Shown here: piece by piece, positions 17,939 to 27,812 of the stretch | Layout of the letters: each line of letters opens with the position of its first letter | Numbering within the stretch: position 1 is the stretch's first letter | Origin: Pirellula staleyi DSM 6068 | GTDB lineage: Bacteria; Planctomycetota; Planctomycetia; Pirellulales; Pirellulaceae | Length of the DNA: 64,000 bases | Direction: 5' to 3' | NCBI GenBank assembly: GCA_945875845.1 | Contig: CAMCMB010000029.1 | Coordinates: 1 to 64,000 of the forward strand | The notes under the pieces: generated by a model | Told to the model about the DNA's origin: nothing | Seen by the model: the letters and a program-made list of their open reading frames with translations, nothing else | The model's database searches: none | Program-made: the position numbers and the translations under genes

Positions 17939-19308
17939 TTCGATGCGATCCGTCCAGTACATCGCCGACTCAACATCGGGCCACAATCCTTTTCGCTATT
18001 GGTTCTCTTTTAGCAGGACTGGTATCGGTGAGCCAGAGTGGCTGTTCCACGCATTCGAAGCGGATTGCCCAACCTCGAAGTCTCTTCTACGATGGCCACC
18101 TCCAGGCCTGCCGCGAAAGTCTTGAGAAGCTCTCCAAAGCCAACCGACATGATCGCGATGTTGTCAATTTGGATTTGGCCATAGTCGATCTTTTGAGCGG
18201 CCAAGCCAAGCAAGCCGAGACGCGGCTCAAAGACGTTCGTGATCGTTTTGATCATCTCGAACAAGACTCGATTGCAGAGAAAACGGTGTCGATGTGGACG
18301 GACGATCAAGTGAGATCCTATTCCGGTGAAGACTACGAGAAAATTTTGCTGCGAGTCTTTCTTTCGCTTTCCAATCTGATGCATGATGGAACCGATGCCG
18401 AGAGCTACACGCTTCAAATCCAAGACAAGCACGAACAGCTTGCGGAGAAATTCGAAACGAGCAGTGGCAAAAAGAAAGACGAATATACGCCGCTGCCCCT
18501 TGGTTTCTATATGCGAGGCATGCTGCGTGAAGCCACCCATCACGACTACGATGATGCGTTACGAAACTATCAGATCGCTTCGACCCTTCTTCCGGATAGC
18601 GAGCCGTTGCGTTGGGATTTTGCTCGTGTTCAGAGCGGAGTGCATTCCCATCCTGGTCACGGCGTAGTCTATGTCTTTGCGATGGTGGGTCGAGGCCCCT
18701 ACAAAGTCGAAGTGGCAGAGCACCCAACCAGCAACGCATTGCTCATAGCCGACCGAATCATCTCTGCGGTCGGGCCCTACAAACTCCCTCCAACCATCGC
18801 GCCGATCAAGATACCCGATATCGTTGTTCCTCCTACCGACGTGGACTCTGTGGGCGTTCAAATCAACGCTCAGCGGATTGGACCCACATCGTCCTTAGCC
18901 AACATCGAGCAGCTCGCCATCTCGACGTACCAAGCAAATCGGAACACGATCATGGCTCGCGCCGTTGCAAGGCGAGTCATCAAGAAGGCGACGATCGTGA
19001 CTGCCAAGAGCTCGATGGACAAGGGTGGTCTCACGGCGATCGGGATGGATTTGGCAGGTATCGCTTGGGAGGCAAGCGAGGGAGCCGATACGCGATGCTG
19101 GGGCTTGCTCCCACGCGACATCCAAGTCCTGCGAGTCGAAGTGCCAACAGGCGATCATCAATTGCAATTGAGCCCATTGTGTGGAAGCCGACCGGTGGGG
19201 CCGAGCCAGCAAACGCCTGTTCGCGTGGTCGACGGTCAAAACACGTATGTGATTTGTTGGTTTCCGGATGCTCGTAGCGTTAGCCAGATCATGTGCAGCA
19301 ACCGCTAA
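17935..19308 (+). CDS. COG3014-like lipoprotein, partner of the LpoB-like gene
   Basis: The 457-residue product has a hydrophobic N-terminal signal (ILFAIGSLLAGLVSVS) with a candidate lipid-modified Cys37. Residues about 48-230 look like paired TPR-type helices (LFYDGHLQACRESLEKLSK, then LRNYQIASTLLPDSEPLRWD). A beta-rich second half (GVVYVFAMVGRGPYKVEV, VARRVIKKATIVTAKSS, DTRCWGLLPRDIQVLR) matches my memory of COG3014 proteins, whose function is unknown. It overlaps the LpoB-like gene as ATGA. Its stop is only three bases from that of the convergent gene. Confidence 0.65.
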   Translation: MIRCDPSSTSPTQHRATILFAIGSLLAGLVSVSQSGCSTHSKRIAQPRSLFYDGHLQACRESLEKLSKANRHDRDVVNLDLAIVDLLSGQAKQAETRLKDVRDRFDHLEQDSIAEKTVSMWTDDQVRSYSGEDYEKILLRVFLSLSNLMHDGTDAESYTLQIQDKHEQLAEKFETSSGKKKDEYTPLPLGFYMRGMLREATHHDYDDALRNYQIASTLLPDSEPLRWDFARVQSGVHSHPGHGVVYVFAMVGRGPYKVEVAEHPTSNALLIADRIISAVGPYKLPPTIAPIKIPDIVVPPTDVDSVGVQINAQRIGPTSSLANIEQLAISTYQANRNTIMARAVARRVIKKATIVTAKSSMDKGGLTAIGMDLAGIAWEASEGADTRCWGLLPRDIQVLRVEVPTGDHQLQLSPLCGSRPVGPSQQTPVRVVDGQNTYVICWFPDARSVSQIMCSNR

Positions 19309-19310
19309 AA

Positions 19311-20303
19311 TCACCATCGCTGCGTGGCCTGCGAGGTGCGCAGCATTTCGCTAGCTTCTTCGCTCATCCCATATGGGCTTGATGTTTGGTTTAGTTCGAG
19401 AAAGAGGATGTACTTCGAATGATCGGCGCCCGCGTAAATGATGGGTGCTGGGGCGATTTGCAGGACGCTTGTCACGCGATTGTTCCATCGAGACGTGAAC
19501 AATTCGCCACCTAAGCTATGCTCGGGTTTCAATTGGTAGAACTGGACCATCAGAGTGGCCAATTGCGTCGGGTCCCCGGTCAGTCCATGCAGATTGATGC
19601 GTTTCAAAGCCTTGGACGCGTCGAAATAATAAGTCAACGAGCCCGCGATATCGTTGGGTTGCGTGCCAGTGATTAGCGGGACTCGCAAGCCGTCCATTTG
19701 GATATTCGAGGTCACCGTGGTCACCCTGGAAAATCGCTGCGGTAACCAGCCTGGAACGATGTCAAAGCGCAGAACTTCCCGGAGGTCATTTACAACTCCA
19801 CCTTCAATCGGGCTGCCTAAATATCCCGATGCATAAGCCTGTGGTATCGCGGGTGGGATTGGTTGGCTCGCTGGAGGGTAAGTCCCTTGTTGGAACGCTC
19901 CCGCGTTTGGAAAGGGAGTATTGGGACCAACAGGATAAACGGTGGTAGGTCCATAGACGGTTGATACCAATTGCCCTGGAGGAGTGGAGCGATCGCTTCT
20001 CCAACCGCTTTCCGTTACAGCACCATTTGTGGCGGAGACTTGTTCGTTCGTTGTCAAAGCACGCTGTGGCACCGAATTGCTTTGGGATACCGAGAGCGAG
20101 TAAGGGTCCGATAGCTCGGGCGATGGGAGCTCGGGCGATGGGAGCTGGGCGTTGCTGTTATTGGTGCTTGCGACGGAACTGGCGTTGACCATCGAGGAGC
20201 GCAACGAGGTCCCAAGATCGGTTTCAAAAGCAGCATAAGGTCCACCCACAGCAGCGGTTAGGACAGTGACGATTCCGATCGGCTTTTGTAGAAAGTTGGT
20301 CAT
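19311..20303 (-). CDS. Hypothetical secreted or membrane-anchored protein
   Basis: The 330 residues start with a hydrophobic segment (IGIVTVLTAAVGGPYAAF), continue with about 140 residues of Ser/Pro/Gln-rich low-complexity sequence containing a duplicated LPSPE unit, and end with a conserved-looking domain from about 155 (LREVLRFDIVPGWLPQRFSRVTT ... LAGSLTYYFDASKALKRI). The last part resembles planctomycete-only proteins of unknown role. I do not recognise a function. It converges tightly on the COG3014-like gene. Confidence 0.7.
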   Translation of the reverse strand: MTNFLQKPIGIVTVLTAAVGGPYAAFETDLGTSLRSSMVNASSVASTNNSNAQLPSPELPSPELSDPYSLSVSQSNSVPQRALTTNEQVSATNGAVTESGWRSDRSTPPGQLVSTVYGPTTVYPVGPNTPFPNAGAFQQGTYPPASQPIPPAIPQAYASGYLGSPIEGGVVNDLREVLRFDIVPGWLPQRFSRVTTVTSNIQMDGLRVPLITGTQPNDIAGSLTYYFDASKALKRINLHGLTGDPTQLATLMVQFYQLKPEHSLGGELFTSRWNNRVTSVLQIAPAPIIYAGADHSKYILFLELNQTSSPYGMSEEASEMLRTSQATQRW

Positions 20304-20702
20304 AGGATAGTGTCTCTATCAAGCGTCTCGCCTGACTCCCGGTTGTTGCGGACCGAGCACATCCATGTGCGTACTGAAAAACGTGTCAACTCCGAATGGA
20401 ATCTTTTCCGCGTATCGAGACGATTGGGTCAATGCTTTAGTCAATGTGCTTTTCCAAGCGAATAAAATCGCAAATGCGAAGGATTGCGAGGGTCATAGCG
20501 TTTGCATGTTGAACCGGCCAAGCGTTCGAGCCCGGGCGAACCAGGTCAACGAACGAACCTCGACGCTACCCTGAGTCTTCGCTATCATGCTTGGAATTGG
20601 GTCCATGCTTGGAATTGGGTCCATGTTGAGTGGCATGCTCCTTTGGCAGCGGAACAGCGCAAGCTGTCCGGTGCTTGTCCTATTCATCCGCAAAGACATT
20701 GC
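20304..20702. other. Intergenic region with short tandem repeat and a family A repeat arm
   Basis: This gap of 399 bases contains an 18-base unit (CATGCTTGGAATTGGGTC) repeated exactly twice at 20586-20621, and a single arm of repeat family A at 20648-20673. The reading frame of the next gene is open through this region, but the repeats argue that it is not coding. Confidence 0.6.
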
Positions 20703-21635
20703 ATGAAAAGCCGACCAAGAGTTCTAGCAAAACGCATTCTCAATCCTTCCATAGAAGAGCTGCTGGAGGAACGTGTCGAGTTGGTGCCTTGGGATGAAAG
20801 CCAGGAATCGGTCGATGCCATCTACTGCTATGGGCATGCACAGGTCGATGCAGAACTCATGGACCGATCTCCCAAGTTGAAGGTCATCTCGAACCACGGT
20901 GTTGGGGTCGACCATATTGACCTTGCCGCCGCGAAGCAACGCGGTGTTCTGGTTGGCAACACACCGCGCGTTTTGGATGGAGCGGTCGCAGATATGGCCA
21001 TGGCCTTGTTATTGGCTGCGGCTCGTCGTTTGGTTGAGGGGGATCGATTTGCTCGTCGATTCGATACAACCGAATTCGACGCCAATCGACGTCACGGACG
21101 CGACGTTCACGGCGCGACATTGGGAATTGTTGGCATGGGAAGCATTGGAACACAGATCGCCAAGCGAGCGACCGGCTTTGACATGCGAATCCTGTATCAC
21201 AATCGAAACCGCCGTATGGCTGCCGAAAGCGTCTATTCTGCTCACTATGTCTCGCTGGACACGCTTCTTCGGGAGAGTGATTTTGTCGTGTTGATGGTTC
21301 CTTTGACTGCTGAGACTGTGGGTATGATCGGCGCTCGGGAACTCGCTTTATTAAAACCAACCGCGACGTTGGTGAATATTTCACGTGGCGGTATCGTCGA
21401 CACCCAAGCCTTGACGGAGACGATGATCGCGAAGCGAATCTTTGCGGCCGCGTTGGACGTGACGGAACCAGAGCCTTTGCCTCGCGAACATCCTCTTCTG
21501 AAGCTCGAAAACGTTACTGTAACGCCCCATGTAGGTAGCGCTACCGTACAGACTCGTCGACGAATGGCCGAATTGTCCGTGGAGAATTTGCTAAACGGAC
21601 TCGCAGGTAAGCCGTTGGCTTGCGAAGTGCAATGA
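20703..21635 (+). CDS. D-2-hydroxyacid dehydrogenase, NAD(P)-dependent
   Basis: From ATG 20703 the product has 310 residues, normal for this family. It shows the Rossmann motif GMGSIG at 144-149 and the catalytic set Arg228 (NISRGG), Glu257 and His276 (TPHVGS). These enzymes reduce 2-keto acids such as glyoxylate, hydroxypyruvate or 2-ketogluconate. There is no ACT domain, so it is not a full-length SerA, although a serB gene follows 155 bases later and a link with serine or hydroxypyruvate metabolism is possible. The longer open frame from 20502 runs over dispersed repeats and is rejected as N-terminus. Confidence 0.87.
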   Translation: MKSRPRVLAKRILNPSIEELLEERVELVPWDESQESVDAIYCYGHAQVDAELMDRSPKLKVISNHGVGVDHIDLAAAKQRGVLVGNTPRVLDGAVADMAMALLLAAARRLVEGDRFARRFDTTEFDANRRHGRDVHGATLGIVGMGSIGTQIAKRATGFDMRILYHNRNRRMAAESVYSAHYVSLDTLLRESDFVVLMVPLTAETVGMIGARELALLKPTATLVNISRGGIVDTQALTETMIAKRIFAAALDVTEPEPLPREHPLLKLENVTVTPHVGSATVQTRRRMAELSVENLLNGLAGKPLACEVQ

Positions 21636-21645
21636 CGTTATTGGT

Positions 21646-21672
21646 TAGCGGAACAGCGCAAGCCGTTCGGTG
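21646..21672. repeat. Single arm of repeat family A
   Basis: TAGCGGAACAGCGCAAGCCG followed by TTCGGTG begins ten bases after the stop of the dehydrogenase gene. It matches the left arm of the copy at 4876-4954, but the right arm is absent. Confidence 0.75.
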
Positions 21673-21789
21673 CAACGTATAGAATCCATTCTCTGCCTCT
21701 CCGCGTTAGGCGAAGAAAAAAACCGAAGAGTACTAAAATCCCATGGGACTTGGCTCGTTGAATCCCAAAGGATTCATTAGAATCCCCGA

Positions 21790-23025
21790 ATGAATGTAAA
21801 ACCGTCCAATCATGATGCGTCTCTCGTCTTACTCCGCTTCACGGGTGAGGATCGTCCCGGCCTGACTGCCTCGCTGTCGGAACTTCTTGCTACCTCCGAT
21901 TGCATGATTATCGATATCAATCAGGCGGTCATTCACCAATCGCTTCTTCTGGGTATTCTGGTTCGAATTCCAGTAGGAAAATGTCCAGAGCCGATTATTC
22001 ACGCGTTGCAGGAACGAGGCCATTTGCTCGGCCTAAAATGCAATACCAAGCGAATTCACGATCACGACTACGATAACTGGGTAGATCGTCAAGGGAAGTC
22101 TCGGTTCATTCTCACGTTATTGTCGCGAGCGATTTCCGCAAAACAGTTCTATGCCGTCAGTCGCATGTTGGCGGAACAAGGATTAAACATCGATGTCATT
22201 ACTAGGCTATCGGGACGACCACCACGTGTCACGACGAACGCGTTGACTCGAGCCTGTGTCGAATTCTCACTTCGCGGTGAGCCCCGCGACTCGACTCAAC
22301 TGAAGGCAAGCCTTCTCGAACTTTCCAGTCAACTAAACCTCGATTTGGCTTGGCAGCGAGACGACGTCTACCGTCGCAATCGACGCGTCGTTGCACTCGA
22401 CATGGATTCGACCCTCTTGCGAGCGGAAGTGATCGACGAGCTTGCGAAGGAGGCTGGTGTTGGTGGTGAAGTCTCCTTGATTACCGAAGCGGCCATGCGC
22501 GGCGAAATGGACTTCGACGAATCGCTTCGACTTCGCGTAGGAAAACTCGCCGGTTTGCCAGAAAGTGTTTTGCCCAAGATCGCCGCCCGACTTGAACTGA
22601 ACGAAGGGGCAGAACGCTTGCTAACCACGCTTCGCCGTTTCGGGTATCGTACGGCTATTCTCTCGGGTGGCTTTACCTACTTCGGCAGGTACTTGCAGGA
22701 GCGTCTTGCTATCGATCATGTCTACGCCAACGAGCTCGAGATCATCAACGGTAGATTGACTGGCCAAGTTCTTGGGCCCATCGTCAATGCACAGCGAAAG
22801 GCAGTCTTGCTAGAGCAACTGGCAGCGAATGAGGGGATTGATCGAAAACAAACAATCGCCATCGGTGATGGCGCCAACGACTTGCCGATGCTAGCTCGAG
22901 CTGGATTGGGAATTGCATTCCATGCAAAGCCCGTCGTTCGTCAGTCCGCAGAAAACCATGTTTCCACGATGGGTCTCGATTCCGTCCTCTACCTCCTCGG
23001 TGTCCGCGACCGGGATTTGACGTGA
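21790..23025 (+). CDS. serB: Phosphoserine phosphatase with N-terminal ACT domains
   Basis: The 411 residues comprise two ACT-like segments (about 9-85 and 105-190) and a HAD phosphatase domain. The HAD motifs are complete: DMDST at 204-208 with nucleophile Asp204 and acid Asp206, SGGF at 292-295, Lys337, and GDGAND at 359-364. The enzyme removes phosphate from O-phosphoserine in the last step of serine synthesis. The length and two ACT regions fit SerB rather than a generic HAD. The ACT domains suggest feedback control by an amino acid. Confidence 0.92.
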   Translation: MNVKPSNHDASLVLLRFTGEDRPGLTASLSELLATSDCMIIDINQAVIHQSLLLGILVRIPVGKCPEPIIHALQERGHLLGLKCNTKRIHDHDYDNWVDRQGKSRFILTLLSRAISAKQFYAVSRMLAEQGLNIDVITRLSGRPPRVTTNALTRACVEFSLRGEPRDSTQLKASLLELSSQLNLDLAWQRDDVYRRNRRVVALDMDSTLLRAEVIDELAKEAGVGGEVSLITEAAMRGEMDFDESLRLRVGKLAGLPESVLPKIAARLELNEGAERLLTTLRRFGYRTAILSGGFTYFGRYLQERLAIDHVYANELEIINGRLTGQVLGPIVNAQRKAVLLEQLAANEGIDRKQTIAIGDGANDLPMLARAGLGIAFHAKPVVRQSAENHVSTMGLDSVLYLLGVRDRDLT

Positions 23026-23369
23026 TCCGAGAATCCCGATGAATCGAATCAGGGGCATTCCGCGATCGCCGGGAATGGCTGGTTAAAAAACGAAAGCCAA
23101 ACGGACAGATCCCAAAACGCATTTTGATGCGTCTGTTTGCAATATATTGGTTGGTGCGGGACTCTCAGTGGGCTACAATGGGGGAAAAAAATTTTAACAT
23201 CTCTTTGATCATCACCAATCGAATCGCGTGGCCAAATAAACCCCGCAGGCTTGTCCTGAAAAGGCTCGACGATCTGCAAGACGAGCCGCTCGGATTTGGT
23301 ATGCGCGATTTTGGTGCCGATCGGCGATATGTCTCTATTTTCCCATTTTTCTCATGTTGCTGAACGATT
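23026..23369. promoter_or_regulatory. Intergenic region with a sigma-70-like promoter
   Basis: TTGGTG at 23151-23156 and TACAAT at 23174-23179 are separated by 17 bases and point at the peptidase gene, leaving an untranslated leader of about 180 bases. No gene is seen in this gap; a short open frame at 23124-23363 has no coding character. Confidence 0.35.
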
Positions 23370-24932
23370 ATGGTAAACATTCGAATTCCAATTTGGCGGT
23401 TTGCGATTGTCGCGATTGCATGCCATCTCATCTCAGACTCCTTCGTCGCCGCGCAGGGGTATAAGACGCAAGTAGGCTTCGACCAACTGAAGAATGAGGT
23501 TGGGCCGACCCTGGCAAATGGTTCAGGCATTACCGTTGGATTGGTCGAAGCCAATGTTGGCGCTCTGGGTACAAACACTTACTTCCCTAATACTTCGAGC
23601 GACGAATTTGTAAATAAAACGTTTGTGGATGAAAGCAATCTGAGCCCAAGAAATACGTCGGGCCACGCGACTACTGTTGGGCAATTTTTCTTCGGTAACT
23701 CAACCAGTATGTCGCCGGGAGTAACCAATATTCGCGTGTACGATGCCAGTAATTTTGTGGGTGTACAACAAGCGCTTGGAACAGCGGGCACGAACCCTGC
23801 GGCAACCTCCTTTTCGGTCATTAATCATTCCTACATTGGGACGGTTAGTGCTGGTTTTTCAGCCGCTGCCGCCGTCGAGGCGAATGCGAGGTTGGATTAC
23901 ACAATCACGCGGGATAATGTTACGTCGGTTGTGGCGCTCAATAACGGCGTTGGATCGTTGCCCGCCATCTATGGGCAGTCGAACAATTCGATCGTCGTTG
24001 GGAGGAGCGATGGTCAACATAGCTTTGGCCTAACCAACTTGGGCGTTGCTGGCCGAACGAAACCCGATATCGTCGCTCCATCCGTTGCGACTAGTTTTGC
24101 AACTCCTATTGTCAGCTCTGCAGCCGCACTGCTTCACTCTGCAGCAAACGACTTTGGGATGACGAACGCTCGCAACAGCGAAGCCATGAAGGCGATCATC
24201 ATGGCCGGTGCGAGCAAAGCCCCCTTCCCAACTTGGTCCAATACAACCACCCAACCTCTCGACAGTAAATTTGGAACAGGTGAACTCAATGTGTACAACA
24301 GTTACAAAATACTCCAAGCAGGGGAGTCCAATGGAGTCATCACCATCCCTGTCGCCGATAGTAACTTAAAAGGATGGGACTATGGCCCTTCCATCGATCC
24401 GACACAACCACTGCATTGGAACATCAACGTCGGACAGACGATCACGGAAGCATCCATTTTGCTCACTTGGAACGCAAAGTATCAGGATGGATCTGGCAAT
24501 TTCAATTCCACGCTGTCGCTTGCAAATATGGACCTCCGACTCTTCGACTCCACAATGAGCTTTCTGGGGACTCAAATTGCGGCAAGCCTCAGCTTGGTTG
24601 ACAACGTCGAACATATTTACCTTAGAAATCTGAATCCCGGCTTGTATACCATTCAAGCTTCCTCGAACGCCAATTCCGCTTTCGGGCTTGCGTGGAATTT
24701 TACGGCTGTACCCGAACCTAGCTGCATTGCATTGCTTAGCGTCTGTTCCCTTTTCTTTTTGGTGCGAGCCCCGTTAGCGAAAAATTTTTTCGCACGTTTA
24801 TTTGCCAATCGTTGCATTCGCGGGGATGTTCTCGGCAGTGTATCGCCAGTTCTTGATGTACCACAGCAAGTCAGCCATGTCGCTTGCGGGGATCTGAGCC
24901 TCGATCCCTTCGGGCATGAGCGAAGTGCCTGA
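23370..24932 (+). CDS. Subtilase-family (S8) protein with PEP-CTERM sorting signal and read-through tail
   Basis: The 520 residues begin with a signal peptide (FAIVAIACHLISDSFVAAQ). Catalytic motifs of S8 peptidases are recognisable but modified: the Asp motif reads TVGLVEANVG with Glu60 in place of Asp, His99 is in SGHATTVG, and Ser242 is in TSFATP. A beta domain follows, then VPEP at 447-450, a hydrophobic segment and basic residues, the PEP-CTERM signal recognised by exosortases. About 45 residues continue past the point where such proteins normally stop; that tail is antisense to the end of the next gene and looks non-native. Activity is uncertain because of Asp to Glu. Confidence 0.78.
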   Translation: MVNIRIPIWRFAIVAIACHLISDSFVAAQGYKTQVGFDQLKNEVGPTLANGSGITVGLVEANVGALGTNTYFPNTSSDEFVNKTFVDESNLSPRNTSGHATTVGQFFFGNSTSMSPGVTNIRVYDASNFVGVQQALGTAGTNPAATSFSVINHSYIGTVSAGFSAAAAVEANARLDYTITRDNVTSVVALNNGVGSLPAIYGQSNNSIVVGRSDGQHSFGLTNLGVAGRTKPDIVAPSVATSFATPIVSSAAALLHSAANDFGMTNARNSEAMKAIIMAGASKAPFPTWSNTTTQPLDSKFGTGELNVYNSYKILQAGESNGVITIPVADSNLKGWDYGPSIDPTQPLHWNINVGQTITEASILLTWNAKYQDGSGNFNSTLSLANMDLRLFDSTMSFLGTQIAASLSLVDNVEHIYLRNLNPGLYTIQASSNANSAFGLAWNFTAVPEPSCIALLSVCSLFFLVRAPLAKNFFARLFANRCIRGDVLGSVSPVLDVPQQVSHVACGDLSLDPFGHERSA

Positions 24933-27812
24933 GCTCTTCAGCTCCTCAATGATCGAGCGTTCCAGAATCGTAGAGCCATTCTGATTTTGGAGCGTAATCG
25001 TGCTCGCGTTGGAGTCTTTCATGACGCCTTCGACCACTTTGCCATCTTCGGTTCGAGCTAGGTACCGGAAATAATTTGCATCGATCGAACGATTGGGATC
25101 AAGGATGGAAACAAGCAATTTGTCATACGCCTGAACTCGCGAATCCGATATATCAGGTCCTACAACCGTACCCACCGAGTCGAGCCTGTGGCATGCCGCG
25201 CAGTTCTTCCCGAAAATAGCCTTGCCTCGATTCGCATGTTCATCAACCTGGATGGACATGAGCTGTTGAGTGTAGTCCTCTATCACTTTCTGGCGATTCG
25301 AGTTGATCGAGGCGGCAAGCACTTTGGTCAGCCTCGTCGCGATCAAAGGATCTTTTATGGCTCTCAAACTTTGCATCTGAGACGCGTCGAATACTCTCGT
25401 AGATATTGCACCTGACTCCAGTCGATCTAGCATCGCAAGGAGTCGACTTGGTTTGCTTTTGACTGCCACGAAGAGTTCTTGCCGAATGTCTGGCATTGCA
25501 GCTGGTAAGCGGTCCAATAGCCAAATGCCAAACTCGGGAGTGTCGTGTGCCGAACAAGTCGCAATTGCCAATTTCACTATTTTGGCGTCGGATCCCTCTA
25601 GTAACTTCATGCAAGTCCGCTTGGCCTCGTCCGACGAGCAAGCAGACAGCATTGCAATCGCGGAGCGCTGATTGATCGGATCCACAATAGACGTGGACGT
25701 TTCTAGGAGTAGCCGCTCGAGCGAGCTGCCGGCAGGAACCCGAACTTTACCGGACCGAACAAAGCCTTCCAAAATGGCAAAGGTACATCGTTGGCTGGAA
25801 GCGTTATTGGAGGTAGCAGAGCGTCGTGTGTAGCGATCGATCCATTCCGCAATTTGCAGTTCGGATCCTTGTTGCGCAACCCGCAGCGCAAGCCTCGCTA
25901 CGGCGTCTCGTGCAACTTCCGGAAAAACATCCTTATTCGCTTCCGAGATCGCCAAGTGATAGTTTTCGATGAGCGAAGACAGCTCACCTTTGCAAGCGGC
26001 GGAAACGGCCATCCAAAGGTGTGCGTCGTCGCCATGCAGGAGCAATCCCTTGGCTGCGTTCTTGGAAAGCAACTCGCGATCGTCATCGGCAGAGCCCTCG
26101 CGTGTACGGACGTGTGATGCGACAAACCATGCCACCGCCCGCAACTCGTCCAGCGTGGCAACCGGGTTGACGATCGCGTCCATTGCACCATCGTACCATC
26201 GGTCCGAAGTCCCACTCGTCGCTTGACGCAAGCAATTCCATGCAAGCGCGCGTTGCTGCGCGTTGGGTGATTGAAGCAGAGAATTTAGGGTAGGTTCATC
26301 CATCGCGCCGCATGAGGCCAACAGAGAGCAAGCACATGCAATCGAACCCTCTCCAAGCATCGGATCCAGCGCGATTGCTCGAACTTTTTCGATCAACGAT
26401 GGGTCGCGTTCTCGATGCATGGCTTCCAAGAACAAGCGCGACGCGATGTTTCGATTCCATGTGTCCTCGTGCTGCATCCACCCCGCAATATTCGGTTGGG
26501 GTGTTCCGTCCTTATTCCCTTTTTTTTCCGCCGATCGTGATACTCGATAGATACGGCCATGCGAATCTCCGAAGCGTTGGTCGGGGCGTGTCTTGAGTTC
26601 GACTGGAACCCACTCGGGATGTTCGATTACGGCCCGGTACATGTCTACGACGTAAATGTCTCCATTCGGACCTTCGCATAGGTCCACGGGGCGAAACCAA
26701 GAATCGCGACTTGCAAGCCACTCTTTCAATGCAGGTTCATCGGAAACCTCCGAGCGTCCGTTCTGCCGAGTTATGGATCGGCGTTGAACCAGCCCCCCAG
26801 TGGGCTCGCAAGTAAGTGCGGTGGCAAATGGTGCGTCACCAAAAATTCGACTGTGAGAAACGAGTACTCCACAAGCAGCCGTAAATTGACCGGCATGCAG
26901 ATTCGATGTCGTCCACGCGTTGACGAGTGGATAAACTTTGGAAGCCGACTCTCCCGGCGATACTTCCGAACTCGCGCCGGCTAGACCAGCCAGCGGACTG
27001 GCGCTTAAGTCCGTTCGCTCGCTTAAGATCTCAAAGCACGGCTGGCGATTCGAACAGCCATAACGGTGCCCGTACTTGTCGAATGAAAGCCCAAACTGGG
27101 TCGGGCCCGCAATGCACTCGACCTTACCTGTAAGCATATGAAGTCGCAAATCACATCCGGACATATCCAAAGGCTCCGTCTCTCGCGATTCAGGATTCGC
27201 AAATGGGACGGATTGCTTGATCGCGCCGCCGCGCAGGCCGCTTGCAATGGTCAGCCAACCATCCGAAGCGATGGTCGGATGGTTGGCTCGCAGTTGCGGA
27301 TTGCCCGATGCAAACCCCTCGAGCCAAACCTCCCGTGTGTCTGCTTGTAAATCACCGTCCGTATCGCGAAGCATCAGCAACTGACCTTGTGCGGTTACCA
27401 ACGCGCCATTTTGCCAAGGCTGCACGCCGGTTGCGAAGAGGAGCTTGTCCGCGAAGACCTTTGAGCTCTCAAAGAACCCATCTTGGTCTTTGTCTTGCAG
27501 AATCACGATGCGGCTTTTGGGTGAATCATCCTCGGACGGATAGTCTCGCATTTCAACCACCCAAATTCGACCTTGCTCATCGATCTGCATCGAAACAGGA
27601 TCGACGATCTGCGGCTCGGAAGCCACAAGCTCGACACGGAAACCAGCCTGTGCCTCCAACCACTTGAGACTTTCGGCTGGACTGACTGGCGACTGCGGCT
27701 GCGTATCTGTCCCTCTCGTTTTTTGAATTCCACCAATCAAACAACACAGAATTGCTGCAAGAAAAAATCGCGGCTGCGTTGATCGTATCCAATTCTTCAT
27801 CAGCAAAAGCAT
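24798..27812 (-). CDS. Second PVC-type dehydrogenase-like protein with C-terminal CxxCH heme site
   Basis: The 1,004 residues have an N-terminal export signal (FFLAAILCCLIGGI), a propeller domain starting at about 55 (EAQAGFRVELVASEPQIVDP, DEQGRIWVVEMRDYP), a helical HEAT-like middle, and a cytochrome c domain with CAACH followed by GPDISDS near the C-terminus. It is a distant paralogue of the gene at 12723-15734 with the same layout. The start could be four codons further in (MKNW, 27800). Its last 135 bases are overlapped by the convergent peptidase frame. Confidence 0.87.
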   Translation of the reverse strand: MLLLMKNWIRSTQPRFFLAAILCCLIGGIQKTRGTDTQPQSPVSPAESLKWLEAQAGFRVELVASEPQIVDPVSMQIDEQGRIWVVEMRDYPSEDDSPKSRIVILQDKDQDGFFESSKVFADKLLFATGVQPWQNGALVTAQGQLLMLRDTDGDLQADTREVWLEGFASGNPQLRANHPTIASDGWLTIASGLRGGAIKQSVPFANPESRETEPLDMSGCDLRLHMLTGKVECIAGPTQFGLSFDKYGHRYGCSNRQPCFEILSERTDLSASPLAGLAGASSEVSPGESASKVYPLVNAWTTSNLHAGQFTAACGVLVSHSRIFGDAPFATALTCEPTGGLVQRRSITRQNGRSEVSDEPALKEWLASRDSWFRPVDLCEGPNGDIYVVDMYRAVIEHPEWVPVELKTRPDQRFGDSHGRIYRVSRSAEKKGNKDGTPQPNIAGWMQHEDTWNRNIASRLFLEAMHRERDPSLIEKVRAIALDPMLGEGSIACACSLLASCGAMDEPTLNSLLQSPNAQQRALAWNCLRQATSGTSDRWYDGAMDAIVNPVATLDELRAVAWFVASHVRTREGSADDDRELLSKNAAKGLLLHGDDAHLWMAVSAACKGELSSLIENYHLAISEANKDVFPEVARDAVARLALRVAQQGSELQIAEWIDRYTRRSATSNNASSQRCTFAILEGFVRSGKVRVPAGSSLERLLLETSTSIVDPINQRSAIAMLSACSSDEAKRTCMKLLEGSDAKIVKLAIATCSAHDTPEFGIWLLDRLPAAMPDIRQELFVAVKSKPSRLLAMLDRLESGAISTRVFDASQMQSLRAIKDPLIATRLTKVLAASINSNRQKVIEDYTQQLMSIQVDEHANRGKAIFGKNCAACHRLDSVGTVVGPDISDSRVQAYDKLLVSILDPNRSIDANYFRYLARTEDGKVVEGVMKDSNASTITLQNQNGSTILERSIIEELKSSGTSLMPEGIEAQIPASDMADLLWYIKNWRYTAENIPANATIGK

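Noticed and set aside
20502-20702. N-terminal extension of the D-2-hydroxyacid dehydrogenase
   Set aside because: The extension is made of an 18-base tandem repeat and a family A repeat arm; the family's N-terminus starts at 20703.
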